Both the position numbers and the translations under genes were made by a program. The notes under the pieces are model-generated. The model did no database searches and was not told where the DNA came from. It worked only from the letters and a program-made list of their open reading frames with translations. DNA of 64,000 nt from DASUCS01 sp041166385 (GTDB lineage: Bacteria; Actinomycetota; Acidimicrobiia; Acidimicrobiales; JACDCH01), in NCBI GenBank assembly GCA_041166385.1, contig JBEEFW010000163.1, positions 62,001 to 126,000 on the forward strand, written 5' to 3'. Below are positions 50,756-59,903 of this stretch, in pieces. How positions within the stretch are numbered: position 1 is the first letter of the stretch; every line of letters begins with the position of its first letter.

Positions 50756-53328
50756 CAGGAGTCACGGCCATAGAACAAGCGCTCGACGACGCGACGCGAT
50801 CGGCGGGTGACGCGCCGGTAGTCGTCCCGCAACTGGCGGGCGGTCGTGCCGAGCGAGATCGCGAGCCGCTCGAGCTCCTCGAGCCGCGGCGGCAGCGTGT
50901 CGCCCGGCGCGCTGTTCACGAGGAACCACCGGTTGCGCGTGCGTTCGCAGAACCGGTACGCCTCGACGAGCACCGCGTGGTCCTCTGCGTCGAGCCGTCC
51001 TCCGGCATGGAGCTCGTCGAGCGCCTCCACAGTGCCCGGGCTGCGCACGCCGTGCTCGAGCTGCAGCAGCTGCACGGTGAACTCGACATCGGACAGGCTG
51101 CCGCGTCCGAGCTTCAGGTGATACTGAGCGTCCTCGTTCGCGGGGATGCGTTCGCTCTCCACGCGCGCCTTGATACGACGGATCTCGCGCCGCTCCTCGT
51201 CCGACAACTCGCCGCGCCACAGGAACGGGTCGAGCACGTCAAAGAAGCGACGAGCAAGATCCACGTCGCCGGCGACCGCCCGCGCCCGCACCATCGCCAG
51301 CCGCTCCCACGGTTGCGCGTAGTTCTCGAAGTAGGTGTGGTACGCATCGAGACTGCGGGCCAAGGGTCCGTCCTTGCCTTCCGGTCGGAGGTCGGCGTCG
51401 AGGTCGTAGATGTGGGGCCGGTTGCCACCGACATCCCGGAGCAGCGTGGTGGCGATGCGCTCGGCGACGGTGAAGTCGGCCGGCGTCGACCCGTCGTACA
51501 CGAAAAGGATGTCGAGGTCGCTCGCGTAGGAGAGCTCGCCACCACCCAGGCGTCCGAGCGCGATCACCGCGAACGGCAGCGGCGGCTCGAGCACGTCGAC
51601 GGCGGCCTCGAGCGTCGCCTCCGCAAGATTGGTGAGCGCGGTACCCACCTCGGACACGTCGATGAGATCGAGCACGTCGTGCGCGGCGATGCGCAGTCCT
51701 TCTCGGTCGGTGAACCGCTTCAGTGCGGGCCAGCGTTCCTCCGGATCCGGTCGCCACCCCACGGTCGCGCGTGTGGCCTCGACCAGCTCATCTCGCGATC
51801 GCAGCCGCATCTCGGTCGCATCGCCGAGGGTTTCGATCATGTCCGGGTTGCGGCGCAACAGCTGCCCGAGCGTCCGGCTCGTACCGAGCAACCTGCACAA
51901 TCGCTGTGCGACTTCCGGCGACTCGCGGAACGCAGTCGCCAACTCCATCGACCGTTGCGGTCCCGACGCGATGTTGCGCAAGCCGAGGAGGCCGAGGTCG
52001 GGGTCGGGAGAGGCCGACAACCAATCGAGCAACAGCGGCAGCAACTGCTGCATGAGTCGCGACGATCGCGTGAGCCCTCGCGTGAGCTCCCGCACCGCTT
52101 GGCGCGTGCGTTCGACGTCGGAGAAGCCGAACGCAGCCAGCCGTGCGGCCGCTGCCTCCTCCGTGAGGATGCGATCGCCGTCATGGGCGAACGCCTCCAG
52201 CAGCGGCCGGAACCACAGGCGCTCGTGGATGGCGCGCACCGTGCTCTGGTGATGCCGTAGGTCGCGCACGAAGCGCTCGGCCGCGCTGGCTTCGACGGTG
52301 CCGCTGTACCCGAGCACGCGCGCCAGGCGGTCCTGCTCGAGCTCGTCCTCCGGGATGGCGTGTACCTGCTGCTCGTCGTCGAGCTGCAATCGGTGCTCGA
52401 CCGTGCGCAGATGGCGGTAGGCCGCTGTGAGTTGGTCGGCGTCGTGCCGCGCGACGTAGCCCGCGTCAGCGAGCTCCGCGAGCGCGGTGAGCGTCGTGGG
52501 ACTGCGCAGCTCCTCATCCGCGCCGCCGTGGACGAGTTGGAGCAACTGCACCGCGAACTCGACATCGCGGATGCCGCCCGAGCCGAGCTTCAACTCGCGA
52601 TCGGAGAGGCCCCGGCGCGCGACGTCGGCTTCCGCTCGCGCCTTCATCGCCCGCACCGCGCGGATCGACTCCGCGGTGAACGGGCGGCTCCACAGATGCT
52701 CGGCGGCCGAGAGGTCGAACGCGTCGCCGAGGGCCTTGTCGCCCCCGACGGCTCGAGCTTTCAGCAGCGCCTGGAACTCCCACGGCTCGGCCCACCGCTC
52801 CCAATACGCCTCGTACGACGGCAGCGTGCGGACGAGCGCGCCGTTGCGACCCTCGGGCCGAAGGTTCAAGTCGACGCGGAAGCAACGGCGGGCGATGTCG
52901 ATCGCCGCCCGCGCGCTGTGCTCGACCGCGGACGGGTCGCGCTTGCTGTCGGTCACGAGCATCACGTCGACGTCGGATGCGTAGTTCAGCTCGCGGCCGC
53001 CGAGCTTGCCCATACCGATGACGGCGAGACCGTCACCGCCCGCGAGGGCGACCGCGGTGTCGAGCACGTCGGCCGCCATGGCGGCCAGCGCGGCCGCGAC
53101 TGCTTCGAACTCGTCGACGCGCAGGAGGTCGCGTGCCGCGATGCGCAGGAACTCGTGACGCTTCCACCGCACGAGCCCATCGGCCGACGACGTGTCGACC
53201 GGCGGGCGGTGGTCGAGATGCTCGAGCACCGCCCGCGCATCAGGGTCGGTGTCGAGCAAGCGGCCGAGTGAACGGCTGGCGTTGCGCACCACGCTCTCGG
53301 CGTCGTCGACCACCGGGGCTTCAGGCAC
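50755..53328 (-). CDS. glnE: Glutamine synthetase adenylyltransferase / deadenylase GlnE
   Basis: 857 residues. Two nucleotidyltransferase domains each show G(K/R)LGG-E(L)-YASD-D: GMGKLGGRELNYASDVDVML (~105-125) and LGRLGGGELSYASDLDILFV (~595-615), with helical regulatory parts between and after. One half adds AMP to GSI-beta and the other removes it. It is shorter than the E. coli enzyme (946). The target, GSI-beta with KDLYDLPPEE, lies at 43074. It is divergent from nadE, with 19 bases between the two starts. Confidence 0.95.
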   Translation of the reverse strand: MPEAPVVDDAESVVRNASRSLGRLLDTDPDARAVLEHLDHRPPVDTSSADGLVRWKRHEFLRIAARDLLRVDEFEAVAAALAAMAADVLDTAVALAGGDGLAVIGMGKLGGRELNYASDVDVMLVTDSKRDPSAVEHSARAAIDIARRCFRVDLNLRPEGRNGALVRTLPSYEAYWERWAEPWEFQALLKARAVGGDKALGDAFDLSAAEHLWSRPFTAESIRAVRAMKARAEADVARRGLSDRELKLGSGGIRDVEFAVQLLQLVHGGADEELRSPTTLTALAELADAGYVARHDADQLTAAYRHLRTVEHRLQLDDEQQVHAIPEDELEQDRLARVLGYSGTVEASAAERFVRDLRHHQSTVRAIHERLWFRPLLEAFAHDGDRILTEEAAAARLAAFGFSDVERTRQAVRELTRGLTRSSRLMQQLLPLLLDWLSASPDPDLGLLGLRNIASGPQRSMELATAFRESPEVAQRLCRLLGTSRTLGQLLRRNPDMIETLGDATEMRLRSRDELVEATRATVGWRPDPEERWPALKRFTDREGLRIAAHDVLDLIDVSEVGTALTNLAEATLEAAVDVLEPPLPFAVIALGRLGGGELSYASDLDILFVYDGSTPADFTVAERIATTLLRDVGGNRPHIYDLDADLRPEGKDGPLARSLDAYHTYFENYAQPWERLAMVRARAVAGDVDLARRFFDVLDPFLWRGELSDEERREIRRIKARVESERIPANEDAQYHLKLGRGSLSDVEFTVQLLQLEHGVRSPGTVEALDELHAGGRLDAEDHAVLVEAYRFCERTRNRWFLVNSAPGDTLPPRLEELERLAISLGTTARQLRDDYRRVTRRSRRVVERLFYGRDS

Positions 53329-53347
53329 TGGTCGGTAGTCTGGCCAT

Positions 53348-55066
53348 GTGGCTCGCGTCCGCGTCGCCGTTTGTCAGCTGAACACCACGGTCGGCGACCT
53401 CGAAGGCAATGCCGATCGCATCATCGCCGCGTACGGCGAGGCCGAGGCGGCCGGCTGCGACGTGGCGGTGTTCCCGGAGCTGGCCATCACCGGCTATCCG
53501 CCGGAAGACCTGCTGCTCAAGCCGGGATTCATCCGTGCCAACCGCACGGCGCTCGACAAGGTCGCCGCGAGCACCGCGAATTGCGTCGCCGTCGTGGGAT
53601 TCGTCGATGCCCGGCGCGATCTGCACAACGCGGCTGCGGTCTGCGCCCGTGGCGGCCTCCAGGGGACGTACCACAAGCGCCATCTACCCAACTACGCGGT
53701 GTTCGATGAGCAGCGTTACTTCACGCCGGGCAGCGAGTCGCTCGTGCTGTTCGAGATCGCGGGTGTGAAGGTGGGCATCTCGGTCTGCGAAGACGCGTGG
53801 ATTCCGTACGGCCCGATCGCCGAGCAGGCCGCCGGTGGCGCGGAGCTGATCCTGAACATCAATGCTTCGCCGTACTACGCGAACCGGCTCGTCGAACGGG
53901 AGCGCATGCTCGCGACGCGCGCCGCGGATGCGTCGTGCGCGCTTGTCTATGTGAACCAGATCGGCGGACAAGACGAGCTCGTGTTCGACGGCGCGTCGCT
54001 CGTGTTCGACAGCGACGGCCTGCTCCTCGCGCGGGCACCGCAGTTCGTCGAGCACACGATGATCGTCGATCTCGACGTACTACCGGTCTTCCGCAAGCGC
54101 TTGCTCGATCCGCGGGGTCGCGCGATGGCCACACCCCTCCCGGTGGTCGAGATCAGCCCGGTGCGCGTCGATCACGAGGGTGAGTTCCACCCGACGCCCA
54201 CAGAGCCCCTTCCAGGCGAGCGTGAGGTGTATCAGGCGTTGGTGCTCGGCACCCGCGACTACATCGAGAAGAACGGGTTCACCGACGTCGTGCTCGGTCT
54301 GTCAGGCGGGATCGACTCGTCGCTCGTCACGGTGATCGCGGCCGACGCCATCGGTGCTGACCGTGTGCACGCGGTGGCCCTGCCGTCTCGGTACTCCACG
54401 GAGGGGTCGATCACCGATGCGGAGCGGTTGTGCACCAACCTCGGGGTCGAGCTGCGCACCATCCCGATCGAGCCGGCGTTCCAGGCAACGCTCGAGATGC
54501 TGGCGCCGTCGTTCGTCGGCGCGCAGCCGGACATCACCGAGGAGAACCTGCAGGGCCGCATCCGAGCGAACGTGTTGATGGCGTTGGCCAACAAGTTTCG
54601 CAGCTGGCTCGTGCTCATCTGCGGCAACAAGAGCGAGCTGGCGGTCGGGTACACGACGATCTACGGCGTCGACATGGCCGGCGGGTTCGCGGTGATCAAG
54701 GACGTGTTCAAGACGACGGTGTACGAGCTGGCGAAGGATCGCAATGCAGTCGCCGGCTACGACCTCATCCCCGAGACGGTGATCGTGAAGCCGCCGTCAG
54801 CCGAGCTCGCTCCTGGCCAACGCGACGATCAGAACCTGCCGCCGTACGAGCTCCTCGATCCGATCCTCGAGGCCTACGTCGAGCGCGACCTCACCAGAGC
54901 CGAACTCATCGAAGCGGGCTTCGATCCCGCCCTGGTGCAGCGGATCACGCGCCTCGTCGATGTGGCCGAGTGGAAGCGCCGCCAAGCGCCGATCGGCGTG
55001 CGCGTCACGCCGAAGGCGTTCGGCAAGGACCGCCGCCTCCCCATCACCAACAAGTACTCCGGCTGA
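53348..55066 (+). CDS. nadE: Glutamine-dependent NAD+ synthetase
   Basis: 572 residues. The N-terminal nitrilase-type amidase has Glu in FPELAITGYPPEDLLL, Lys in TYHKRHLPNY and Cys in VGISVCEDAW. The C-terminal synthetase has the PP-loop SGGIDSS and NKSELAVGYTT. It makes NAD+ from deamido-NAD using glutamine. The length is between that of compact bacterial forms (~540-560) and the 679-residue mycobacterial form. Start GTG 53348. It is followed by palindrome family A. Confidence 0.96.
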   Translation: MARVRVAVCQLNTTVGDLEGNADRIIAAYGEAEAAGCDVAVFPELAITGYPPEDLLLKPGFIRANRTALDKVAASTANCVAVVGFVDARRDLHNAAAVCARGGLQGTYHKRHLPNYAVFDEQRYFTPGSESLVLFEIAGVKVGISVCEDAWIPYGPIAEQAAGGAELILNINASPYYANRLVERERMLATRAADASCALVYVNQIGGQDELVFDGASLVFDSDGLLLARAPQFVEHTMIVDLDVLPVFRKRLLDPRGRAMATPLPVVEISPVRVDHEGEFHPTPTEPLPGEREVYQALVLGTRDYIEKNGFTDVVLGLSGGIDSSLVTVIAADAIGADRVHAVALPSRYSTEGSITDAERLCTNLGVELRTIPIEPAFQATLEMLAPSFVGAQPDITEENLQGRIRANVLMALANKFRSWLVLICGNKSELAVGYTTIYGVDMAGGFAVIKDVFKTTVYELAKDRNAVAGYDLIPETVIVKPPSAELAPGQRDDQNLPPYELLDPILEAYVERDLTRAELIEAGFDPALVQRITRLVDVAEWKRRQAPIGVRVTPKAFGKDRRLPITNKYSG

Positions 55067-55084
55067 CCACCAGCCCCCGAAATG

Positions 55085-55132
55085 AAATCCCACTCAGACG
55101 TACACAGAAATGTGTACGTCTGAGTGGGATTT
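55085..55132. repeat. Palindromic repeat family A, intact copy
   Basis: 22-base perfect arms (AAATCCCACTCAGACGTAC... and its complement) with a 4-base GAAA loop (TTTC on the other strand). It lies between convergent nadE and the gene ending at 55135, so it is probably a bidirectional terminator. The same palindrome is found split at 10282/10726. Confidence 0.85.
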
Positions 55133-55134
55133 GC

Positions 55135-56004
55135 TCAGGTGGTCGCCGCCTCGAGGCGTTGGGCCCAGTACTTGCGGCCACCCGTGAAGAGGCCGGCCGC
55201 GATCGCCGCCAACGGGACGAGCAGGAAGAGCTTCCCCCACGGTTTGTTGGCGTGCGTCGCGGACGCCACGGCGAATCGCTTCGGCGCGGCCGCCACCTGC
55301 GCGGGTGGGGCGGTCGTGGGCGGAGCGGTGGCCGTCGGCGCGGCTGTCCCCGTTGGTGCCGCGACGACGGGTCCGGCTGGCGTGTTGCCGCTCGGGGGCG
55401 CCACGGCGACTTTCGGCGTCGTCGGCGGCGGTGCATCGGGTGTGCCTTCGGCATCGACACGGGCGAGGAACTTCACCCACCACGTCGGCGGAAGCACGGC
55501 GGACGCATCAGGCGCGGGCACCACCATCAGCGTCACCTCGCTGCGGGCGCCCGCGAGGAACCGCGTGATGTCGGCCGCCCACGAGCCGTTGCCGGCAGGG
55601 TCCTTCGTGCGGACGAGCTCGACCGCGTTGCTGCAGTCTGGCTTCGGCGCGTTGGCGTACGCCCCGCCGTCGATCACGATCCACGGCACAGTCGTGGTGC
55701 ACACCTGCAGGGTCGGCGTCGTGATGTCCTTGAAGGGCGCGTCGGCTTCGCCCATCACGAGCGTTGCCCTGGTGACGTCGCCGCGGATCAGCACCCGCAG
55801 TGCGGCGACGCTCTCGTCGCCCTGTAGGCCCGCCGCCACCTCGAAGTTGGCCGGATTGCCGGTGGGCTGTGCACCCGCCCGCTGTGTCCACCATCCCACC
55901 TTGTCGACGAGCGTCAGGTCAGCCGTGCCCGCGGCGAACGCCGTCCACAGGCCCACGAACCCGAGCAGCACGGCGCACGCCGCGAGCGGCTTGAGGCGCT
56001 TCAT
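55135..56004 (-). CDS. Secreted, C-terminally anchored protein of unknown function
   Basis: 289 residues. Signal peptide (~1-26), a beta-rich domain (~30-190, with RATLVMGEADAPFKDITTP and TLQVCTTTVPWIV), a Pro/Ala/Thr-rich spacer (~195-240), then a C-terminal membrane helix (~258-276) and a short basic tail. The two central cysteines may form a disulfide. It is the last gene of the operon with the Liv-type fusion transporter (ATGA overlap), so it could help substrate capture; that is inference. Confidence 0.7.
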   Translation of the reverse strand: MKRLKPLAACAVLLGFVGLWTAFAAGTADLTLVDKVGWWTQRAGAQPTGNPANFEVAAGLQGDESVAALRVLIRGDVTRATLVMGEADAPFKDITTPTLQVCTTTVPWIVIDGGAYANAPKPDCSNAVELVRTKDPAGNGSWAADITRFLAGARSEVTLMVVPAPDASAVLPPTWWVKFLARVDAEGTPDAPPPTTPKVAVAPPSGNTPAGPVVAAPTGTAAPTATAPPTTAPPAQVAAAPKRFAVASATHANKPWGKLFLLVPLAAIAAGLFTGGRKYWAQRLEAATT

Positions 56005-59000
56005 CGTCCGGCCGCCGTGAGTGGCTTGCGGCGCCGTTGACCGGAGGGGCTGCCGCCTCCGCTACCGCCGCCGGATCCCGACCGGTTGATGGCGGCGTCC
56101 GACGTCCCGAGGTACCCCTCGACGACGCGTGGGTCGCGCACCACGTCGTGCGGCTCGCCACGAGCAATGATCGTGCCGAGCTCGAGGGCGATCAGCTCGT
56201 CGGAGATCGTGGTGATCAGCGGCATGTCGTGCTCGATGACGATGAGGGCCGCGCCAGTCTTGTCGCGGATGTCGAGGAGTACCGGCGCGAGTGCTTCGGT
56301 CTCGCGCTGCGCGATGCCTGAAGACGGTTCGTCGAGCAGGAGCACCGACGGTTTGTGCGCGAGTGTGCACGCGAGGTCGACGACGCGTCTCGTGCCGGTC
56401 GACAACTCGCCGACGAACTTGTCGGCGTACGCCTGCAAACGCATGAGTTCGATGAGCTCGTCGACCTTGGCATTGACCTCTCTCTCCGAGACGGTGACCG
56501 CGGGCGACAGCAGGAAGGCCGCGAGCGGATCCGGTACTGATACGTGACGCTCGTACGCGGTCGCGATCGTGTCGCGGACCGTCATCGACGGGAACAACCG
56601 TGCGTCCTGGAACGAGCGGCCGAGCCCGGCGAGCGCTCGTTGGTCGGGTGACAGCTCGGTCACGTCTTTGCCCCCGAGCAGGATCCGGCCGGACGCCTCG
56701 GGCACGAAGCCGGAGATGATGTCGAGCACGGTCGTCTTGCCCGCGCCGTTCGGGCCGATCATGCCGATGATCTGGCCTTCGGCGACGGTGAAGCTCACAT
56801 CGTTGACGGCCCGAATGCCGCCGAACGATGCCGAGATCTCGCGGAGCTCGATCGCCTGCTCGTGCGTGTGGCCGCAATGCTCGCACGCACCGACGAAGTG
56901 GCGGTGACCGTTCGACGTCACGCCCGCGAGCTGCTCGGTCCGCTTCGTCGCGGCGCCCTCGAGGAACACCGCCCGCAACAGCTCCGGCCGCTCCAACAGC
57001 TCCGCGGTCGGGCCGTTGAATCGAACCTCACCCTTCTCGAGGAACACGGCTCGCTCCGCGAGCGTGATCGCGACGTTGACCGACTGTTCGACGAGCACGA
57101 TCGTCGTTCCGCTCTCGTGGATGGCGTGCACGATGCCGAGGAGCTGCTCGACGATGATCGGAGCCAGGCCGAGGCTCAGCTCGTCGATCATGAGCACCTC
57201 GGGCTTGGCCAGGAACGCCTGCCCCAAGGTGAGCATCTGCTGCTCGCCGCCCGAGAGGTTGCCGGCGCGCTGATCCCACCGCTCGCGCAAGATCGGGAAG
57301 AACTCCAGCACCTGCTCGGTCGCGGTACGCACGTACTCGGGATCCTTGACGTACTGCCAGCCCGCCAGCTGCAGGTTCTCGGCAACGGTGAGGGTCGGGA
57401 ACACGCCCTTGCCGCCCGGCATCATCGCGATACCGCGCGTCACCGTCTCGATCGGGCTCGCGCCAGTGATGTTGTGCCCGTCGAAGGTGACGGTGCCACC
57501 CATCGGCTTCACCAGGCCGCAGATCGCGGACAGCAGGGTCGACTTTCCGGCACCGTTCGTGCCGAGCAGGGCCACGATCTCACCGCGCGACACGTGGAAG
57601 TCCACGCCGAACAGGACCTTCGCCTTGTCGTACGCGACTTCCAGGCCGCGCACGACGAGCAGCGCATCCTCCGGGGGCTGGCCGCTCTCGTGTTGCGGAG
57701 CCCACTCGGGCGCGAGGCCGGTTGCGATGGGCGCGTCGGCCTCGACGGCATCGAGCAACGCGACCTCGGTCTCGTCGACACGCACGTCGGCCAGCAGGCT
57801 CGGCACGATGATGCCCCGCGCCTTCGCGATTCGGCGCAGCACCGCGTCGCGCAACGCGTAGAACGCGCCACCGATGCCGTCCGGGCGCACGAGCATGATC
57901 AACAGCAGACCGACACCGCTGGCGAACAACCTCGCCTGTTGCGTGCGCGTGAGCGGCGAGTAGTTCACGAAGTAGAGGTACGCCGCGCCGAGCATGGCGC
58001 CGCCGACGGACCCGAGCCCGCCGAGCACGCCGATCGAGAACACCAGGATGTTCTGCGATGGATCGCGGATCGTGCTCGAAAGCTGGTGCTGATGGAACAG
58101 ATACAGCCCACCCGCCAGGCCGGCGATGAAGCCGGAGAAGCCGAATGCCGTCAGCTGCGCGCGCACCGGGCTGATGCCGTACGACTGCGCCGCCCGTGAG
58201 TTGTCGCGGGTGGCGATGAGCACGCGGCCGGTGCGCGACCGTCGGAGACGCCAGATCGCGGCGACGACGAACGCCAACAACACCAGCACCACGTAGTAGT
58301 ACGAGTAGTCCGACTCGAGGTCGAACTTGTCGAAGATGACGGGCCTGACGCGGAGACGGTCGGCCACCTGTGGGATGAGCCAGGGGAAGTACTCGTTGTT
58401 CAGGAAGAACGTTCCTGTCGTGACCGCGAACGCCAGCGACGTCACCGCGAGGAACGGTCCCTTGATCTTGAGCGCGGGGATGCCCAACGCGAGCGCGACC
58501 ACCGTGCCGGTCAGCCCGGCGGCGGCGAGGCAGACGAAGAAGTGTTTGCCTTGCAACGCGAGCGTCCACGCGACCGCGCCGCCACAGGCCATGATCGCCA
58601 GTTGGCCGAGGCTGATCTGGCCCGCCCAGCCGGTGAGCAGCACGAGCGAGCACATGACCATCGCGAAGATGAGGCCAACGGTGAACAGGTTCACCTGGCT
58701 CTTGGTCAACGTGAGCGGAACGAAGATGAGCAGCATCCCGCTGATCGCGGCCATCACGCCGAGCCCGATCTTCATCTCGGGCAGCTGGATCAGCTCGCGG
58801 GGGATCGGTCGAACTTCACGGATCGCCCGCCACGTCGACGTGCCGATGTCGCGAGCGCGGTCCTCGCCGCCGCGGCGCTGGATGAGCAGGGCCCCCACGA
58901 TGACGGCGAACAGCACAGCGTCGACGACGATCGTCGTGTGGCTGGCGAAGAACACGGCCTCGCTGATCATGCCGAGCACCAGCGCGGCGAAGATCGTGCG

Positions 59001-59810
59001 GGGCATGTTCTCCATCCGACCCACGACGGCGGCCGCCAGCGCCCGCAGGAGCAACGAAAGGTCGAACAGCGCGCCGACGGCCACGCCGTTGATCGGCATG
59101 CGGAGCAGCACCGCCAACCCGGAAAGGCCGGCCGCCAGCATCCAGACGAGCGTGTTGATCCGATTGGTGGGGATACCGAGCAGCGCGGCGCGATCGCTCG
59201 ACTCGGCGACGGCTCGGATGCCGATGCCGAACCGGGAACGGCGCAGGAAGATCGCGAGCCCCGCCGCGACAACGGGGACGACGAGCAGGATCAGCAGATG
59301 GCCACCGCGGAAGGTGGCGGGGAACCATTCGTAGCTCCACTTGAACGGCTGTGTGGGCTGCGGGACGGTGTCGAAGTTGAACACCTTGGGGAGGAGCAGC
59401 TCGACCACTTGGAAGAGCTGTGCGATGCCGATCGTGGCCACCGTCAACTGGAGGCGCGGTGCTTTGGAGAAGCGCCGGATGAACACGATCTCGATCAAAC
59501 CGCCGAGGCCGATCGCGACCGCCAACCCGAGGGGTACCGCGATCCAGAAGCTCAACCCCTTGCCGATCAGCAGCGCGGTGAGGATCGCAACTGCGCCCCC
59601 GATGTCGAACTGCGCGAAGTTGACGATCCGGTTGGCCCGGTAGACGAGGACCAACCCGACGGCGATCAGCCCCGACAGTGACCCGTTGACCAGGCCAAGG
59701 ACGAGGATCGACGTGGGCGCGGGGTAGATGATCTCGACGAGCACGAGGAAGCCGAGGATCCACAGCGCTGCCTGCACGGCAGAGCGAATGTCGCTCCGGT
59801 CCACGGTCAT
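56001..59810 (-). CDS. Single-polypeptide branched-chain-type ABC transporter (LivH-LivM-LivF-LivG fusion)
   Basis: About 1269 residues in one open frame. ~1-315 is a LivH-like permease; ~345-645 a LivM-like permease (GWAGQISLGQLA); ~715-945 a LivF-like ATPase (Walker A GTNGAGKS, signature LSGGEQQ, Walker B MIDELSLGLAP); ~985-1235 a LivG-like ATPase (GPNGAGKT, LSTGTRR, LLLDEPSSGIA). The linker near 975 has CEHCGH, a possible metal knuckle. The tail is Gly/Ser-rich then basic. These are normally four genes. ATG 59810 is chosen; the frame is open for 24 further codons upstream. The divergent gene at 59904 encodes a matching binding protein. The substrate may be amino acids, urea or amides. Confidence 0.9.
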   Translation of the reverse strand: MTVDRSDIRSAVQAALWILGFLVLVEIIYPAPTSILVLGLVNGSLSGLIAVGLVLVYRANRIVNFAQFDIGGAVAILTALLIGKGLSFWIAVPLGLAVAIGLGGLIEIVFIRRFSKAPRLQLTVATIGIAQLFQVVELLLPKVFNFDTVPQPTQPFKWSYEWFPATFRGGHLLILLVVPVVAAGLAIFLRRSRFGIGIRAVAESSDRAALLGIPTNRINTLVWMLAAGLSGLAVLLRMPINGVAVGALFDLSLLLRALAAAVVGRMENMPRTIFAALVLGMISEAVFFASHTTIVVDAVLFAVIVGALLIQRRGGEDRARDIGTSTWRAIREVRPIPRELIQLPEMKIGLGVMAAISGMLLIFVPLTLTKSQVNLFTVGLIFAMVMCSLVLLTGWAGQISLGQLAIMACGGAVAWTLALQGKHFFVCLAAAGLTGTVVALALGIPALKIKGPFLAVTSLAFAVTTGTFFLNNEYFPWLIPQVADRLRVRPVIFDKFDLESDYSYYYVVLVLLAFVVAAIWRLRRSRTGRVLIATRDNSRAAQSYGISPVRAQLTAFGFSGFIAGLAGGLYLFHQHQLSSTIRDPSQNILVFSIGVLGGLGSVGGAMLGAAYLYFVNYSPLTRTQQARLFASGVGLLLIMLVRPDGIGGAFYALRDAVLRRIAKARGIIVPSLLADVRVDETEVALLDAVEADAPIATGLAPEWAPQHESGQPPEDALLVVRGLEVAYDKAKVLFGVDFHVSRGEIVALLGTNGAGKSTLLSAICGLVKPMGGTVTFDGHNITGASPIETVTRGIAMMPGGKGVFPTLTVAENLQLAGWQYVKDPEYVRTATEQVLEFFPILRERWDQRAGNLSGGEQQMLTLGQAFLAKPEVLMIDELSLGLAPIIVEQLLGIVHAIHESGTTIVLVEQSVNVAITLAERAVFLEKGEVRFNGPTAELLERPELLRAVFLEGAATKRTEQLAGVTSNGHRHFVGACEHCGHTHEQAIELREISASFGGIRAVNDVSFTVAEGQIIGMIGPNGAGKTTVLDIISGFVPEASGRILLGGKDVTELSPDQRALAGLGRSFQDARLFPSMTVRDTIATAYERHVSVPDPLAAFLLSPAVTVSEREVNAKVDELIELMRLQAYADKFVGELSTGTRRVVDLACTLAHKPSVLLLDEPSSGIAQRETEALAPVLLDIRDKTGAALIVIEHDMPLITTISDELIALELGTIIARGEPHDVVRDPRVVEGYLGTSDAAINRSGSGGGSGGGSPSGQRRRKPLTAAGR

Positions 59811-59855
59811 TCCAAGCCCCCCGGGAGGATCTCGACCCCTCGCCCTAGAACTCAA

Positions 59856-59876
59856 GACCGGGCTTTTGCCCGGGTC
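59856..59876. promoter_or_regulatory. Hairpin/palindrome in the divergent liv promoter region
   Basis: GACCGGGC-TTTT-GCCCGGGTC, 8 pairs with one bulge, between the divergent transporter (59810) and binding-protein (59904) starts. It could be an operator or a leader hairpin of the binding-protein mRNA. Confidence 0.4.
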
Positions 59877-59903
59877 GTGCAAATTATTCGGGGGGCAATG
59901 CCG

